Shown here in pieces: positions 16,387 through 24,407 of a stretch of 64,000 bases of DNA. Numbering within the stretch: the first letter of the stretch is position 1; each line of letters opens with the position of its first letter. Location: assembly GCA_942491415.1 (NCBI GenBank), contig CALOAD010000014.1, positions 310,001-374,000 on the forward strand, in the 5' to 3' direction. The position numbers were made by a program, and so were the translations under genes. The notes beneath the pieces were generated by a model. It was given only the letters and a program-made list of their open reading frames with translations, was not told the DNA's origin and searched no databases. This DNA comes from CALOAD01 sp942491415 (GTDB taxonomy: Bacteria; Cyanobacteriota; Vampirovibrionia; Gastranaerophilales; CALOAD01).

Positions 16387-18057
16387 ATGAGCTTTCTAAA
16401 TTTTTTAAACAGCATTAAAGTGTCCAACCTTAGAGTAGGAGTCTGTGTTTCATCTAAAAATCGCCTAGAAATAATGGAATACTGTCATGAAACCGGAAAA
16501 GTTCTAAGGTATGGGTATACATACCTTGAATACAATATTTCATCAAGACAAATAGAAGATTATGATGAATTAAAAAATAAACTTTTAAAACTCCTTGATG
16601 AAACAGGTATAAGCTGTAATTCTGAAATTCATTTAGTATTACCGAGTATAATACTTGATCACCAAACTGTGCCTTCTCTTTTAGATAATGACTCAATCAG
16701 AATGGCTCTAGTATCCGAGGCTGAAAAAAGCTATATTTTCAAGAAAAAAGAACCTGTTGTCAGCTGGAAAGAAGTCGATTCAAACGATGAGAATGAGACA
16801 AAAGATCTAGCTTACGGAGCCTTGCAAAATGATGACTTAAACACCATTGAATCCGTTTTCAATTTAATTGGGTTAAAACTGGCTTCAATAGATATTGCAT
16901 ATCCTGCGTTATTAAGAGGTCTCGACCTTTCAGGGCATATTTCAGACCTAATAAAAAACAAAAGCAAATGGGCACTGCTTCTCTTGACTTCAAATAGTTA
17001 TGTAATCCTCTCTATGCAGGGTGACAAGCTACTTAAAGTATTCGAAGATCCACTTGCTATAAAATCTTTTAGCGAAAATGAAATTTATACAACTATCGCT
17101 TCCATTGCATCAGAAAATTTAACTAAAGCACAATTTGATCATTTAGTTTTAATTAGTGAATCTGACGAAGTATCGGCAGAACTATTACTTAATCACTTAC
17201 AAGTGAAGCTCCCTTCTACTTGCTTAGATTTTAACAAGTTTACAAAAGACAAATTTGTTGAGTGTGATTTTAACGTTATACCCAATAAAATCCCAATGAT
17301 TTCTCCGGAAATCGTTGGTGCCTGTGCTTGGAAACGAACTGATTTAGAATTAGACTTTAACTTTTCATCCGAAGATATTGCCGAAGTCAGCATGGCAACA
17401 GAAGTTGATTTCTTTGGTTATAGGTTAAGTTTAACACCTCAAATACTCCAAAATCTTATGCTTATGATGATTGTTGGAGTTTTAATTTTCATGGGTGGAT
17501 TATATTTAATACTCACCTCTGCGACTGGCGCTCAAAAGCAAGTATATAACGAACTTTCATCAAACGTTAGCAACCTTAACAAAACAATACAAGGGCTTTC
17601 AAAAAGAAAAGGAAAACGAACACCTCCTGAGTTAAAAAGATTTTCATACTTAACCAATAAGGGTATTTTGTCTTCTTATGATGCAATTGCAATAGACATA
17701 CCTGAAAAAGTTTGGTTGGAAAATGTCACAATGTACAGCGATTTAACTGCATACATAAAAGGATACTCTTTCTCTGTTAAAGATGTCGTAAATTACCACC
17801 AAAGTCTTCAAAAACTATCCAAGTTTAAAGATTTAAAGATTACTTCATTAAAATTAGCAGGAGATAAAGACGAAACAGAAAAAAACGACGAAGATGTAAA
17901 AGTTGAAAACAAAAAAGAAAAAAAAGAAAAAAAAGAAGATTTGCCAAAACCTCCTTCTTTGATAGATGGAAATAAACCTCAATATTATGTATTCACATTT
18001 GGTAATCTAAAAATTGAAAAATCAGAAGAAGAAAATAAAGGCGGAGGTGAAAATTAA
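16387..18057 (+). CDS. PilM-PilN fusion-like type IV pilus inner-membrane assembly protein
   Basis: A 556-aa protein. Residues 1 to about 340 have the actin-like PilM/GspL-cytoplasmic layout (LRVGVCVSSKNRLEI, HLVLPSIILDHQTVPSLL, SIDIAYPALLRGLDL, VVGACAWKR-like end). A single membrane segment follows at about 356-378, then a periplasmic PilN-like domain (PEKVWLENVTMYSDLTAYIKGYS, VVNYHQSLQKLSKF). PilM and PilN are usually separate proteins; GspL of type II secretion is the natural fusion. A Lys/Glu-rich low-complexity linker lies near residues 498-525. It is translationally coupled to a PilO-like gene (TAATG overlap at 18057). Alternatively it is a GspL equivalent. Confidence 0.75.
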   Translation: MSFLNFLNSIKVSNLRVGVCVSSKNRLEIMEYCHETGKVLRYGYTYLEYNISSRQIEDYDELKNKLLKLLDETGISCNSEIHLVLPSIILDHQTVPSLLDNDSIRMALVSEAEKSYIFKKKEPVVSWKEVDSNDENETKDLAYGALQNDDLNTIESVFNLIGLKLASIDIAYPALLRGLDLSGHISDLIKNKSKWALLLLTSNSYVILSMQGDKLLKVFEDPLAIKSFSENEIYTTIASIASENLTKAQFDHLVLISESDEVSAELLLNHLQVKLPSTCLDFNKFTKDKFVECDFNVIPNKIPMISPEIVGACAWKRTDLELDFNFSSEDIAEVSMATEVDFFGYRLSLTPQILQNLMLMMIVGVLIFMGGLYLILTSATGAQKQVYNELSSNVSNLNKTIQGLSKRKGKRTPPELKRFSYLTNKGILSSYDAIAIDIPEKVWLENVTMYSDLTAYIKGYSFSVKDVVNYHQSLQKLSKFKDLKITSLKLAGDKDETEKNDEDVKVENKKEKKEKKEDLPKPPSLIDGNKPQYYVFTFGNLKIEKSEEENKGGGEN

Positions 18058-18635
18058 TGAAAAAATATAAAAACCTCATAACTAAAGATATAGCTTTATA
18101 TTTTATTATTTTAGTATTTTTACTTTTCTTCGGTATAAGCAAAATAATGCCAAAGGCTCAAGATCTAATTAAATCATCTACTAATATCAAAAAAATGAAA
18201 CCCAAAATTGAGCAATTAAAAGAAAAAAAATCTAAAGAGGAAATTGCCATTCAAAAAGCGAATAGCAGGGTAGATGCTCAAATTCCCGTTGAACTCTACA
18301 CACCACCAAATAAAGGTTTATCGGCAGAAAGCGCTTCTGTTGAACTCATTGATAAAATCATATGGATGATAAAAGAAACAAAAAACCGAGTAACTGAAGT
18401 AGCTTACGAACCCTCATCATTGGTGGATGAAGGAAACCCTAACTTATTAAATTACTACAGTATCAAATTAAATTTCAAGCTAAGAGGTACTTATTTAACA
18501 CTTCAATCACTACTTCAAAAAATTCACACTTGGGATTATTTAACTGAAATAAACAAAATATCAATAATTCCTGAAGAGGAAAATAAAAATAATCTAATCA
18601 TAGATCTCGACTTAGAATTATTTGTTAAATTATAA
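18057..18635 (+). CDS. PilO/GspM-like pilus assembly protein
   Basis: A 192-aa bitopic protein with one N-terminal membrane segment (about 12-30, IALYFIILVFLLFFGISKIM). A coiled coil follows (about 35-70), then a ferredoxin-like periplasmic domain (YSIKLNFKLRGTYLTLQSLLQKIHTW), the typical PilO organisation. PilO pairs with PilN to link the PilM ring to the secretin. It directly follows the PilM-PilN fusion, and a terminator ends the unit, so pilP, pilQ and the motor ATPases must lie elsewhere. Confidence 0.75.
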   Translation: MKKYKNLITKDIALYFIILVFLLFFGISKIMPKAQDLIKSSTNIKKMKPKIEQLKEKKSKEEIAIQKANSRVDAQIPVELYTPPNKGLSAESASVELIDKIIWMIKETKNRVTEVAYEPSSLVDEGNPNLLNYYSIKLNFKLRGTYLTLQSLLQKIHTWDYLTEINKISIIPEEENKNNLIIDLDLELFVKL

Positions 18636-18638
18636 GAT

Positions 18639-18666
18639 AAAAAGCTCGCTAATTAGCGAGCTTTTT
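18639..18666. terminator. Bidirectional terminator between pilO-like and TPR genes
   Basis: A 12-bp stem AAAAAGCTCGCT/AGCGAGCTTTTT with AATT loop. Its edge abuts the stop codon of the convergent TPR gene at 18667, so both genes use it. Confidence 0.85.
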
Positions 18667-19626
18667 TTATTCTTTTGCAAGTTTTTCAATAGTTATTTTT
18701 ATAGTTTCATTCATTTTAGAATCCGGATATTTTTCAAGATAATCATCAAAAATTTTCAATGCTCTATCATTCTGCCCGATTTGCTCATAAGCAAAACCCA
18801 AATTACTGAGAGCTTCTTGATAATCATTGTTCAAATCTAAAGCTTTTTGATACATTTTACAAGCCATATCTATATCACCTTTGCAATACAATGCCAAGCC
18901 CAGCTGATTATAAGCCTCTGATGAATTCGAATTCATATCCAAAACCTTATTTGCAAAAGCTACAGAATTTTCCCATTGACCTTTTTTAGCATAACAAATA
19001 GAAAGCCTAAAACAAGCTTCTTCATGCTGATTCTCAATTTCTAAAATTTCTTTATAACAATTAATAGCAAGATCAATATCTTCTATTTTGGCAGAAAAAT
19101 CACTTTTTTTATCATACAAATTAGCGAGTGCAAAGCGATAATCAATATCAGCAGGAGAATTTTCAATGCATTTATCTATATGCTCCTTTGCGTTATCAAA
19201 TTTTTTGATATCAACCATAGCAACTCCAAGATAATAATGGGCATCAATGTCCTCTTCTCTTATAATGAGAGCTTTTTGATAATATTCAATCGCCTTTTCA
19301 TTTTTACCTATATTTTGATACAAAACCCCTAAATTATAAAGAGGATCTGCATCTTTAGGATTTATATCAATAGACTTTAAAAAATCTCGCTCCGCACTCT
19401 CAAAATTTTCCAACGCTAAATAAGCTAATCCTGCGTTATAATGAGCTTCATACCTATCTCCGTTTAATTTTTTAGCTCTTCGATAAAAATCCAAAGCCTG
19501 CTTATAATTCCCTTTTGTATAAGCATCTATACCCTTATTATAAGCAATCTCATACTTATCTTTATTTAAAGATAACACATAAAATACTATCACCATTACT
19601 AAAATTAATATTAAAATATAAGACAT
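18667..19626 (-). CDS. Membrane-anchored TPR protein
   Basis: A 319-aa protein with a single N-terminal hydrophobic segment (about 2-18, YILILILVMVIVFYVLS). About eight TPR-like units follow, with the usual A-Y-x-L-G/N-x-G signatures (YNLGVLYQNIGKNEKAIEYYQKAL, YNQLGLALYCKGDIDMACKMYQKAL). TPR arrays act as protein-protein scaffolds. The anchor places the array on one face of the inner membrane; topology cannot be decided. It is convergent with the pilus genes, and no catalytic domain is present. Confidence 0.85.
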   Translation of the reverse strand: MSYILILILVMVIVFYVLSLNKDKYEIAYNKGIDAYTKGNYKQALDFYRRAKKLNGDRYEAHYNAGLAYLALENFESAERDFLKSIDINPKDADPLYNLGVLYQNIGKNEKAIEYYQKALIIREEDIDAHYYLGVAMVDIKKFDNAKEHIDKCIENSPADIDYRFALANLYDKKSDFSAKIEDIDLAINCYKEILEIENQHEEACFRLSICYAKKGQWENSVAFANKVLDMNSNSSEAYNQLGLALYCKGDIDMACKMYQKALDLNNDYQEALSNLGFAYEQIGQNDRALKIFDDYLEKYPDSKMNETIKITIEKLAKE

Positions 19627-19848
19627 TTTACTTACTCTTTTTATGATTTTTTAATTAAATTTATGATTACTAATGGTATACCACCACTTTAATATTACAC
19701 AATCTTTAATATAAATAACACCTTATTTTATTACACTTAATAAAATAACGCTCTTGTATAACAATTGGTAATTGAAGAATCGATGTTTACGTTTTGTAAT
19801 TATTATTAAAATATTTACCCATGTATTTGAAATCCTTTATTTTTAATG

Positions 19849-19865
19849 AGTTAATATCATTAACT
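19849..19865 (+). promoter_or_regulatory. Dyad upstream of bioB, candidate operator
   Basis: AGTTAA-TATCA-TTAACT, 22 nt before the bioB start. It does not match the spacing of the BirA biotin operator, so the protein that would bind it is unknown. The rest of the 19627-19887 gap shows only AT-rich sequence. Confidence 0.3.
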
Positions 19866-19887
19866 GAATGCGAAAAGGAAAAAGAGT

Positions 19888-20817
19888 ATGCAGACTAAAA
19901 CAAAGTTTAACGAACTTTTAAAACTCTATGATATGCCTATGGAAGAGCTTGTTCAAGAAGCAACAAAAGTCTCTGAAGACAATTTTAAAAATAAATTCGA
20001 ATTTTGTAGCATAATAAGCGCAAAAACAGGTAAATGTAGCGAAAATTGCAGATACTGCGCCCAAAGCTCTCACTATAATACAACGATAGATTCACATCCT
20101 CTTGTTTCACTTGAAAATATAAAAAAAGCAGCTTTAAGTGCTAAAGACAACGGAACTAAACGATTTTCTATTGTTACATCAGGAAGCACCCCTAACGATA
20201 AAGATTTTCCTAAATTACTTGAAATGATAAAGCTTATAGAAAACATTGACGGACTTAGCAGCTGTGCTTCTATCGGTTTTTTAACACCTGAAAAAGCAAA
20301 ACAATTAAAAGATGCAGGACTAACAAGATTTCACCACAATATTAATACTTGCAAATCTTACCACCCCTCTATCTGCTCAACTCACACCTACGAAGACCGC
20401 ATAGACTCCATTAACCTTGCAAAAGAACAAGGTATAGAGGTTTGTTGCGGGGCAATAATAGGAATGGGAGAATCAAGAGAACAAAGAGTTGAATTGGCTT
20501 TAGAACTGGAAAAAATAATGCCTGACTCTGCTCCTTTAAATATTCTTCACCCAATACCCGGAACACCTTTTGAAGGTTATGGAAATAAAATCAATGAAGA
20601 AGAAATTATAAAAACAATTGCAATGCTTAGAATCGCATTACCCAAACTATCCCTAAGACTTGCAGGAGGTCGTCATTCAAGACTTTCTGAAAAAGACCAA
20701 AATCTATCAATCAAAGCAGGTATTGACTCAATGATAGTAGGAAACCTTCTTACTACATTAGGATCCACACCTCAAGAAGATTTAAACCTTATCAAAAATA
20801 ATGGAAAAACATTGTAA
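19888..20817 (+). CDS. bioB: Biotin synthase
   Basis: A 309-aa radical SAM enzyme that inserts sulfur into dethiobiotin in the last step of biotin synthesis. It has the radical SAM cluster motif CSENCRYCAQS (CxxxCxxC) preceded by the BioB-specific FCSIISAKTGK. It also has RFHHNINTCKSYHPSICSTHTYEDR, IIGMGES and SLRLAGGRHSRL, which provides the conserved Arg ligand for the auxiliary [2Fe-2S] cluster. The stop codon overlaps the ruvA start (TAATG). No other bio genes are nearby. Upstream is an AAGGAAAAAGAG ribosome site. Confidence 0.96.
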   Translation: MQTKTKFNELLKLYDMPMEELVQEATKVSEDNFKNKFEFCSIISAKTGKCSENCRYCAQSSHYNTTIDSHPLVSLENIKKAALSAKDNGTKRFSIVTSGSTPNDKDFPKLLEMIKLIENIDGLSSCASIGFLTPEKAKQLKDAGLTRFHHNINTCKSYHPSICSTHTYEDRIDSINLAKEQGIEVCCGAIIGMGESREQRVELALELEKIMPDSAPLNILHPIPGTPFEGYGNKINEEEIIKTIAMLRIALPKLSLRLAGGRHSRLSEKDQNLSIKAGIDSMIVGNLLTTLGSTPQEDLNLIKNNGKTL

Positions 20818-21452
20818 TGATAAATTATTTAAAAGGTACACTTGTCTCAAAAATAGAAAACAGCCCAACAGGCTGTAATATAACCATAGAAGTAAACAAC
20901 ATCGGTTATCTTATAATTACAAACCGAAAAATAATACAGACGCTACCCGAAGTGGGCAAGACCGTAAAAGTTTTCACCAGCCTTATTCATAGAGAAGATG
21001 CTATGTACCTTTGCGGATTTGCAAACAGAGAAGAGCGTGACCTTTTCAATATCCTACAAAGCGTTTCCGGTATTGGAGTTAAAGTTGCTCTGGTTCTTCT
21101 TGATGAACTAAGCTCCCATGAACTCGTAAGTGCTGTAATAATAGAAGACAGCAAAGCTTTATCAAGGGCAAAAGGTGTCGGACCAAAACTAGCAAAGAAA
21201 ATTATTCTTGAATTAAAAGATAAAATGATCAACTGGCGTGATAAAACAGACTTTACACCTGCAAAACAGACCCAAACAACCACAAAAGAAGTGAATCCTT
21301 CTATTATCGAGGCTGAATCAGTCCTTTTATCACTGGGATATACAAAAGAAGAAGCCGCAAAAGGGCTTAATATCGCACTTGACCAATCCGAAAACAAGTC
21401 CGATTCAGAAGAACTTTTACGTATTTCCCTCACCTGGCTCGCTGCTGATTAA
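20817..21452 (+). CDS. ruvA: Holliday junction DNA helicase subunit RuvA
   Basis: A 211-aa protein that binds Holliday junctions as a tetramer and loads RuvB. It has the N-terminal OB-fold (MINYLKGTLVSKIENSPTGCNITIEVNNIGY), central helix-hairpin-helix motifs (LFNILQSVSGIGVKVALVLLDEL, LSRAKGVGPKLAKKIILELKDK) and the C-terminal RuvB-contacting domain (ESVLLSLGYTKEEAAKGL). It overlaps the bioB stop by 1 nt. That pairing has no functional logic beyond sharing a promoter; ruvB and ruvC are absent. An R2-type repeat follows the stop. Confidence 0.95.
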   Translation: MINYLKGTLVSKIENSPTGCNITIEVNNIGYLIITNRKIIQTLPEVGKTVKVFTSLIHREDAMYLCGFANREERDLFNILQSVSGIGVKVALVLLDELSSHELVSAVIIEDSKALSRAKGVGPKLAKKIILELKDKMINWRDKTDFTPAKQTQTTTKEVNPSIIEAESVLLSLGYTKEEAAKGLNIALDQSENKSDSEELLRISLTWLAAD

Positions 21453-21458
21453 AAAACT

Positions 21459-21531
21459 ATACCGATGCAAAAGGCGTAAGCAGAGAGCGACGTTTTCAGA
21501 AAATGCAACCGCATCGGATTTTCTTGAAAAC
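21459..21531 (+). repeat. R2 intergenic repeat, copy 1
   Basis: A stem-forming unit with arms CCGATGC (21462-21468) and GCATCGG (21511-21517). Shared words are ACCGATRCAAAA, GCGTAAGC, GAGCG, AGAAAATGC/AGAAATGC and a final TTCTTGAAAA-like tail. They recur in the same order on the minus strand at 52881-52970. It sits between the convergent stops of ruvA and kdsB. Confidence 0.6.
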
Positions 21532-21550
21532 TAACTAACTTATCCGGGTA

Positions 21551-22285
21551 TTAAGAGGATATTTGCAGCCTAAAAGCTTCCAAATCTTCTCTTGTATCTA
21601 TCCCAACAGGCGTATAATCAACAACAGCAGTCTTAATAACCATTCCATTTTGCAATGCGCGCAATTGTTCAAGACATTCAGCTTTTTCAAGATTTGATTG
21701 AGGCAGCGAAGTCATTTTCACTAAACCTTCTACCCTATAGGCATAAAGTCCTATATGCCCATACAATGGGGCTTCTTCTGCTACTCTTTCATAAGGAATC
21801 GGTGATCTTGAAAAATAAAGCGCCCTACCATCATTTGCCACTACAACCTTTACCACATTAGGATTTAAAGCCTCTTCTTTATCTTCAATCTGACGTATTA
21901 ACGTTGAAATTTGCGCTTCTTTGTCTTTCAAAAGAGCTTCTATTGCCATATCAATACTTTCAGGCTTTATCAAGGGTTCATCACCTTGAACATTAACAGC
22001 TATTTCAATTTCAGGATTGTTTTTTACTATTTCAGCTATTCTATCACTGCCGCTTTGATGTTCTGCACTTGTCATTTGGACTTCTCCGCCAAAGTCTTTA
22101 ACAGCCTTTAGTATTCTCTCATCATCAGTCGCAACAATCACCTTACCTGCCAACTTAGATTTTTGAGCTTTTTCATACACCCATTGAATGATAGTTTTTT
22201 CATTAATTTTAATAAGAGGCTTGCCGGGAAGCCTTGTTGAACCATACCTTGCAGGTATTATAATCGCTATTTTATTTGATTGCAT
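21551..22285 (-). CDS. kdsB: 3-deoxy-manno-octulosonate cytidylyltransferase (CMP-KDO synthetase)
   Basis: Activates KDO with CTP for lipid A/LPS core assembly. The N-terminus IAIIIPARYGSTRLPGKPL is diagnostic, followed by VATDDERI, SGSDRIAEIV, NVQGDEPLI and a GHIGLYAYR segment. I prefer the start at 22285 (MQSNKIAII, with GGAA 8 nt upstream). Starts at 22291 or 22309 would overlap the upstream beta-propeller gene more. It is about 244 aa, normal for KdsB. The gene implies an LPS/LOS-bearing outer membrane, in line with the GT9 gene at 26887. Confidence 0.95.
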   Translation of the reverse strand: MQSNKIAIIIPARYGSTRLPGKPLIKINEKTIIQWVYEKAQKSKLAGKVIVATDDERILKAVKDFGGEVQMTSAEHQSGSDRIAEIVKNNPEIEIAVNVQGDEPLIKPESIDMAIEALLKDKEAQISTLIRQIEDKEEALNPNVVKVVVANDGRALYFSRSPIPYERVAEEAPLYGHIGLYAYRVEGLVKMTSLPQSNLEKAECLEQLRALQNGMVIKTAVVDYTPVGIDTREDLEAFRLQISS

Positions 22286-23372
22286 AGACATTTCCGTTAT
22301 CTGCTCCAAAATATACTCTTCCTTTATTTATAACAGGCGATGAATAAATACCTGTTGTAGTATCAAATTTCCAAACCGGCTCTCCGTTTTTATAATTTAA
22401 AGCATACAAAAAACCATCGCCGGAAGGAACATAAATAATTTTATCCGATCCTGCTAAAGATGCAAGAATCGAGCCACTTGTGCTAAACTGCCACATTTCA
22501 GCTCCACTAATAAGCTCAAAAGCAGTAATCTCACCACTTAAATCTCCAACTGCTACTATATCATTTAAACAAACAACCGAAGCCGCAACACCTTCTACCA
22601 AGGGCTGTGTCCACAAAATCTTTCCATTTTGCGCATTTAAGGCATAAAAGTTTTTATCCAAAGAACCAAAGTATACAATGCCATTTTTTATTACAGGTTT
22701 TGCATTTACAGGAGCTTTTGTCGAATATTTCCAAACTAAAGATCCATTTTTAGAATTCAATACATATAAATTCCCGTCATAAGAACCAAAATAAATATTT
22801 CCTTTATAAAAAGTGGGGGATGAATCAAGAGGGTGCCCTATTTTTCTTTTCCATATGATCTTTCCATTTTTTTTATTTACACTATAAACAAAGCCTGCTC
22901 TTGATGTAAAAAACACAGCATTTTTAAAGACTTCAGGAGCAGAATGGATTGCACCATCCGCTTTAAACTGCCATATTGCTGCGCCTGAATTTTTATCCAA
23001 ACAAACTAAAGTTCCCGATTGAGTGCCTATATACAAATTTTTACCATCAAGCTCAACCGAAGAACCACTGATTTTTAGCTTCAAAGAATTGCGCCATCTC
23101 AAATTTCCATATTTTTTTTGTAATGCAATTACATCACCTTTTTTAGTGGCAATATAAACATTATTTCTTGAAACAGCAGGTGAAGAGTCTATTTTACTCT
23201 TGGTTTGATACCTCCAAAGCATATTCCCTGAAGTTTTTCTTCCCGGTTTTATATATTTATACCTTGCTTGAACAGGATCAGGTTGATTTTCATAGATTTT
23301 GTCAAAACCTGACACCCCAAAGGTTAAACCTGCCAAAATTATAAAAGGTATCTTTAAAACTCCCAGCATCAT
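22272..23372 (-). CDS. Secreted PQQ-like/BamB-like beta-propeller protein
   Basis: A 366-aa protein with a signal-peptide-like start (MMLGVLKIPFIILAGLTFGVSG). Seven to eight blades follow, each with the PQQ-enzyme repeat pattern (WRYQTKSKIDSSPAVSRNNVYIATKKGDVIALQ, FGSYDGNLYVLNSKNGSLVWKYST). There are no quinoprotein dehydrogenase catalytic residues, so it is more likely a BamB-type scaffold or envelope structural protein. No lipobox Cys is obvious. Its start overlaps the recombinase stop by 4 nt and its end slightly overlaps the kdsB leader region, forming an operon xer - propeller - kdsB. Confidence 0.85.
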   Translation of the reverse strand: MMLGVLKIPFIILAGLTFGVSGFDKIYENQPDPVQARYKYIKPGRKTSGNMLWRYQTKSKIDSSPAVSRNNVYIATKKGDVIALQKKYGNLRWRNSLKLKISGSSVELDGKNLYIGTQSGTLVCLDKNSGAAIWQFKADGAIHSAPEVFKNAVFFTSRAGFVYSVNKKNGKIIWKRKIGHPLDSSPTFYKGNIYFGSYDGNLYVLNSKNGSLVWKYSTKAPVNAKPVIKNGIVYFGSLDKNFYALNAQNGKILWTQPLVEGVAASVVCLNDIVAVGDLSGEITAFELISGAEMWQFSTSGSILASLAGSDKIIYVPSGDGFLYALNYKNGEPVWKFDTTTGIYSSPVINKGRVYFGADNGNVYAIK

Positions 23373-24310
23373 TCACTTACCTTTTTAGCTCGAGGATGAG
23401 CCTTAACATAAGCTTGTTTAAGCCTTTCTGTTGACACATGTGTATAAATCTGAGTGTTGCTAATACTGGCATGTCCCAATAATTCTTGCACTATCCTCAA
23501 ATCAGCACCGTGTTCTAACAAACGAGTCGCAAAACTATGCCTAAACACATGGGGTGATACTTTTTTCGGTAGTTTTAGTTCGTTTGCAGTTTTTTTCAAT
23601 GACCGATGAATGCTTCTTTGCTGAAGCCTATAACCTGTGTTATTTATAAACAAAGGAGCTTTTTCATTAACGTTAACTTCAGTACCATCTTCAACTATTT
23701 TAGACCTTATATTTTCTATATAATTAAATATTAAACCCTTAACTCGCTCACTAACCAACACTATACGTTCTTTTCCGCCTTTACCAAAAACTATAATTTC
23801 ATTTTCTTCTAAATTCAAATTACCGAAATCTAAATTACAAAGCTCCGAAATCCTCATTCCGGAAACGTAAAGAAGCTCAAAGATAACTCTATTTCTATAC
23901 CCTGATGGAGTCTCCATTTTTATACCATCAAAAATAGCTTCAACTTCTTCATTAGAAAGAAACTTAGGTAAACTTTTTGCTTTCCTCGGGCTTTTGATAT
24001 TATCCACAGGATTTGAGCTAACCAATCTTTCTCTGTATAAATATCGATAAAAAGCCCTAATGGCAGCAATTTTCCTAGCCAATGTTGTTCTTGAGTAATT
24101 TTTGCTCTGAATTTCCATCATATATGACCTTATATTTTTATAAGTCATATCTTCAGCACGCTCATCCTTTAACCAACAAATAAAATCCGCAACATCACAA
24201 CAATACGCTTTGACTGTATGAACAGACAAATTACGCTCTATTTCGAGGTAGAGCTTAAAATCATCTAATAAATCTAACGAAGTTTGTCTAACTTCTTTGG
24301 CTGTTTGCAT
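23369..24310 (-). CDS. Tyrosine recombinase XerC/XerD type
   Basis: A 313-aa tyrosine recombinase. The N-terminal SAM-like core-binding domain spans about 15-100 (LYLEIERNLSVHTVKAYCCDV). The catalytic domain has R153 (SGMRISEL), K177, H254 and R257 (HVFRHSFATR), H280 (LLGHASI) and the nucleophile Y289 (TQIYTHV). The length and the QIYTHVS ending fit chromosome-dimer-resolving XerC/XerD rather than a phage integrase. The two cannot be separated without a second copy. It is the first gene of an operon with the propeller gene and kdsB. Confidence 0.9.
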   Translation of the reverse strand: MQTAKEVRQTSLDLLDDFKLYLEIERNLSVHTVKAYCCDVADFICWLKDERAEDMTYKNIRSYMMEIQSKNYSRTTLARKIAAIRAFYRYLYRERLVSSNPVDNIKSPRKAKSLPKFLSNEEVEAIFDGIKMETPSGYRNRVIFELLYVSGMRISELCNLDFGNLNLEENEIIVFGKGGKERIVLVSERVKGLIFNYIENIRSKIVEDGTEVNVNEKAPLFINNTGYRLQQRSIHRSLKKTANELKLPKKVSPHVFRHSFATRLLEHGADLRIVQELLGHASISNTQIYTHVSTERLKQAYVKAHPRAKKVSE

Positions 24311-24407
24311 TTTTGTTTACAGTTTTTACTTTTACTCTTAAAAATTATACAATTTTTTCTAGTTAAAAAATAACTTTTAACAATAATTAAAACTTCAGGA
24401 GATAAAA

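Noticed and set aside
19849..19865. BirA-type biotin operator upstream of bioB
   Set aside because: The half-site spacing (5 bp) is far shorter than the BirA operator spacer, so only an unassigned dyad is reported.
23369..24310. Tyrosine recombinase as a phage or integron integrase
   Set aside because: No att sites, phage genes or cassette array nearby; length and C-terminal motifs fit Xer, and it is in an operon with envelope genes.
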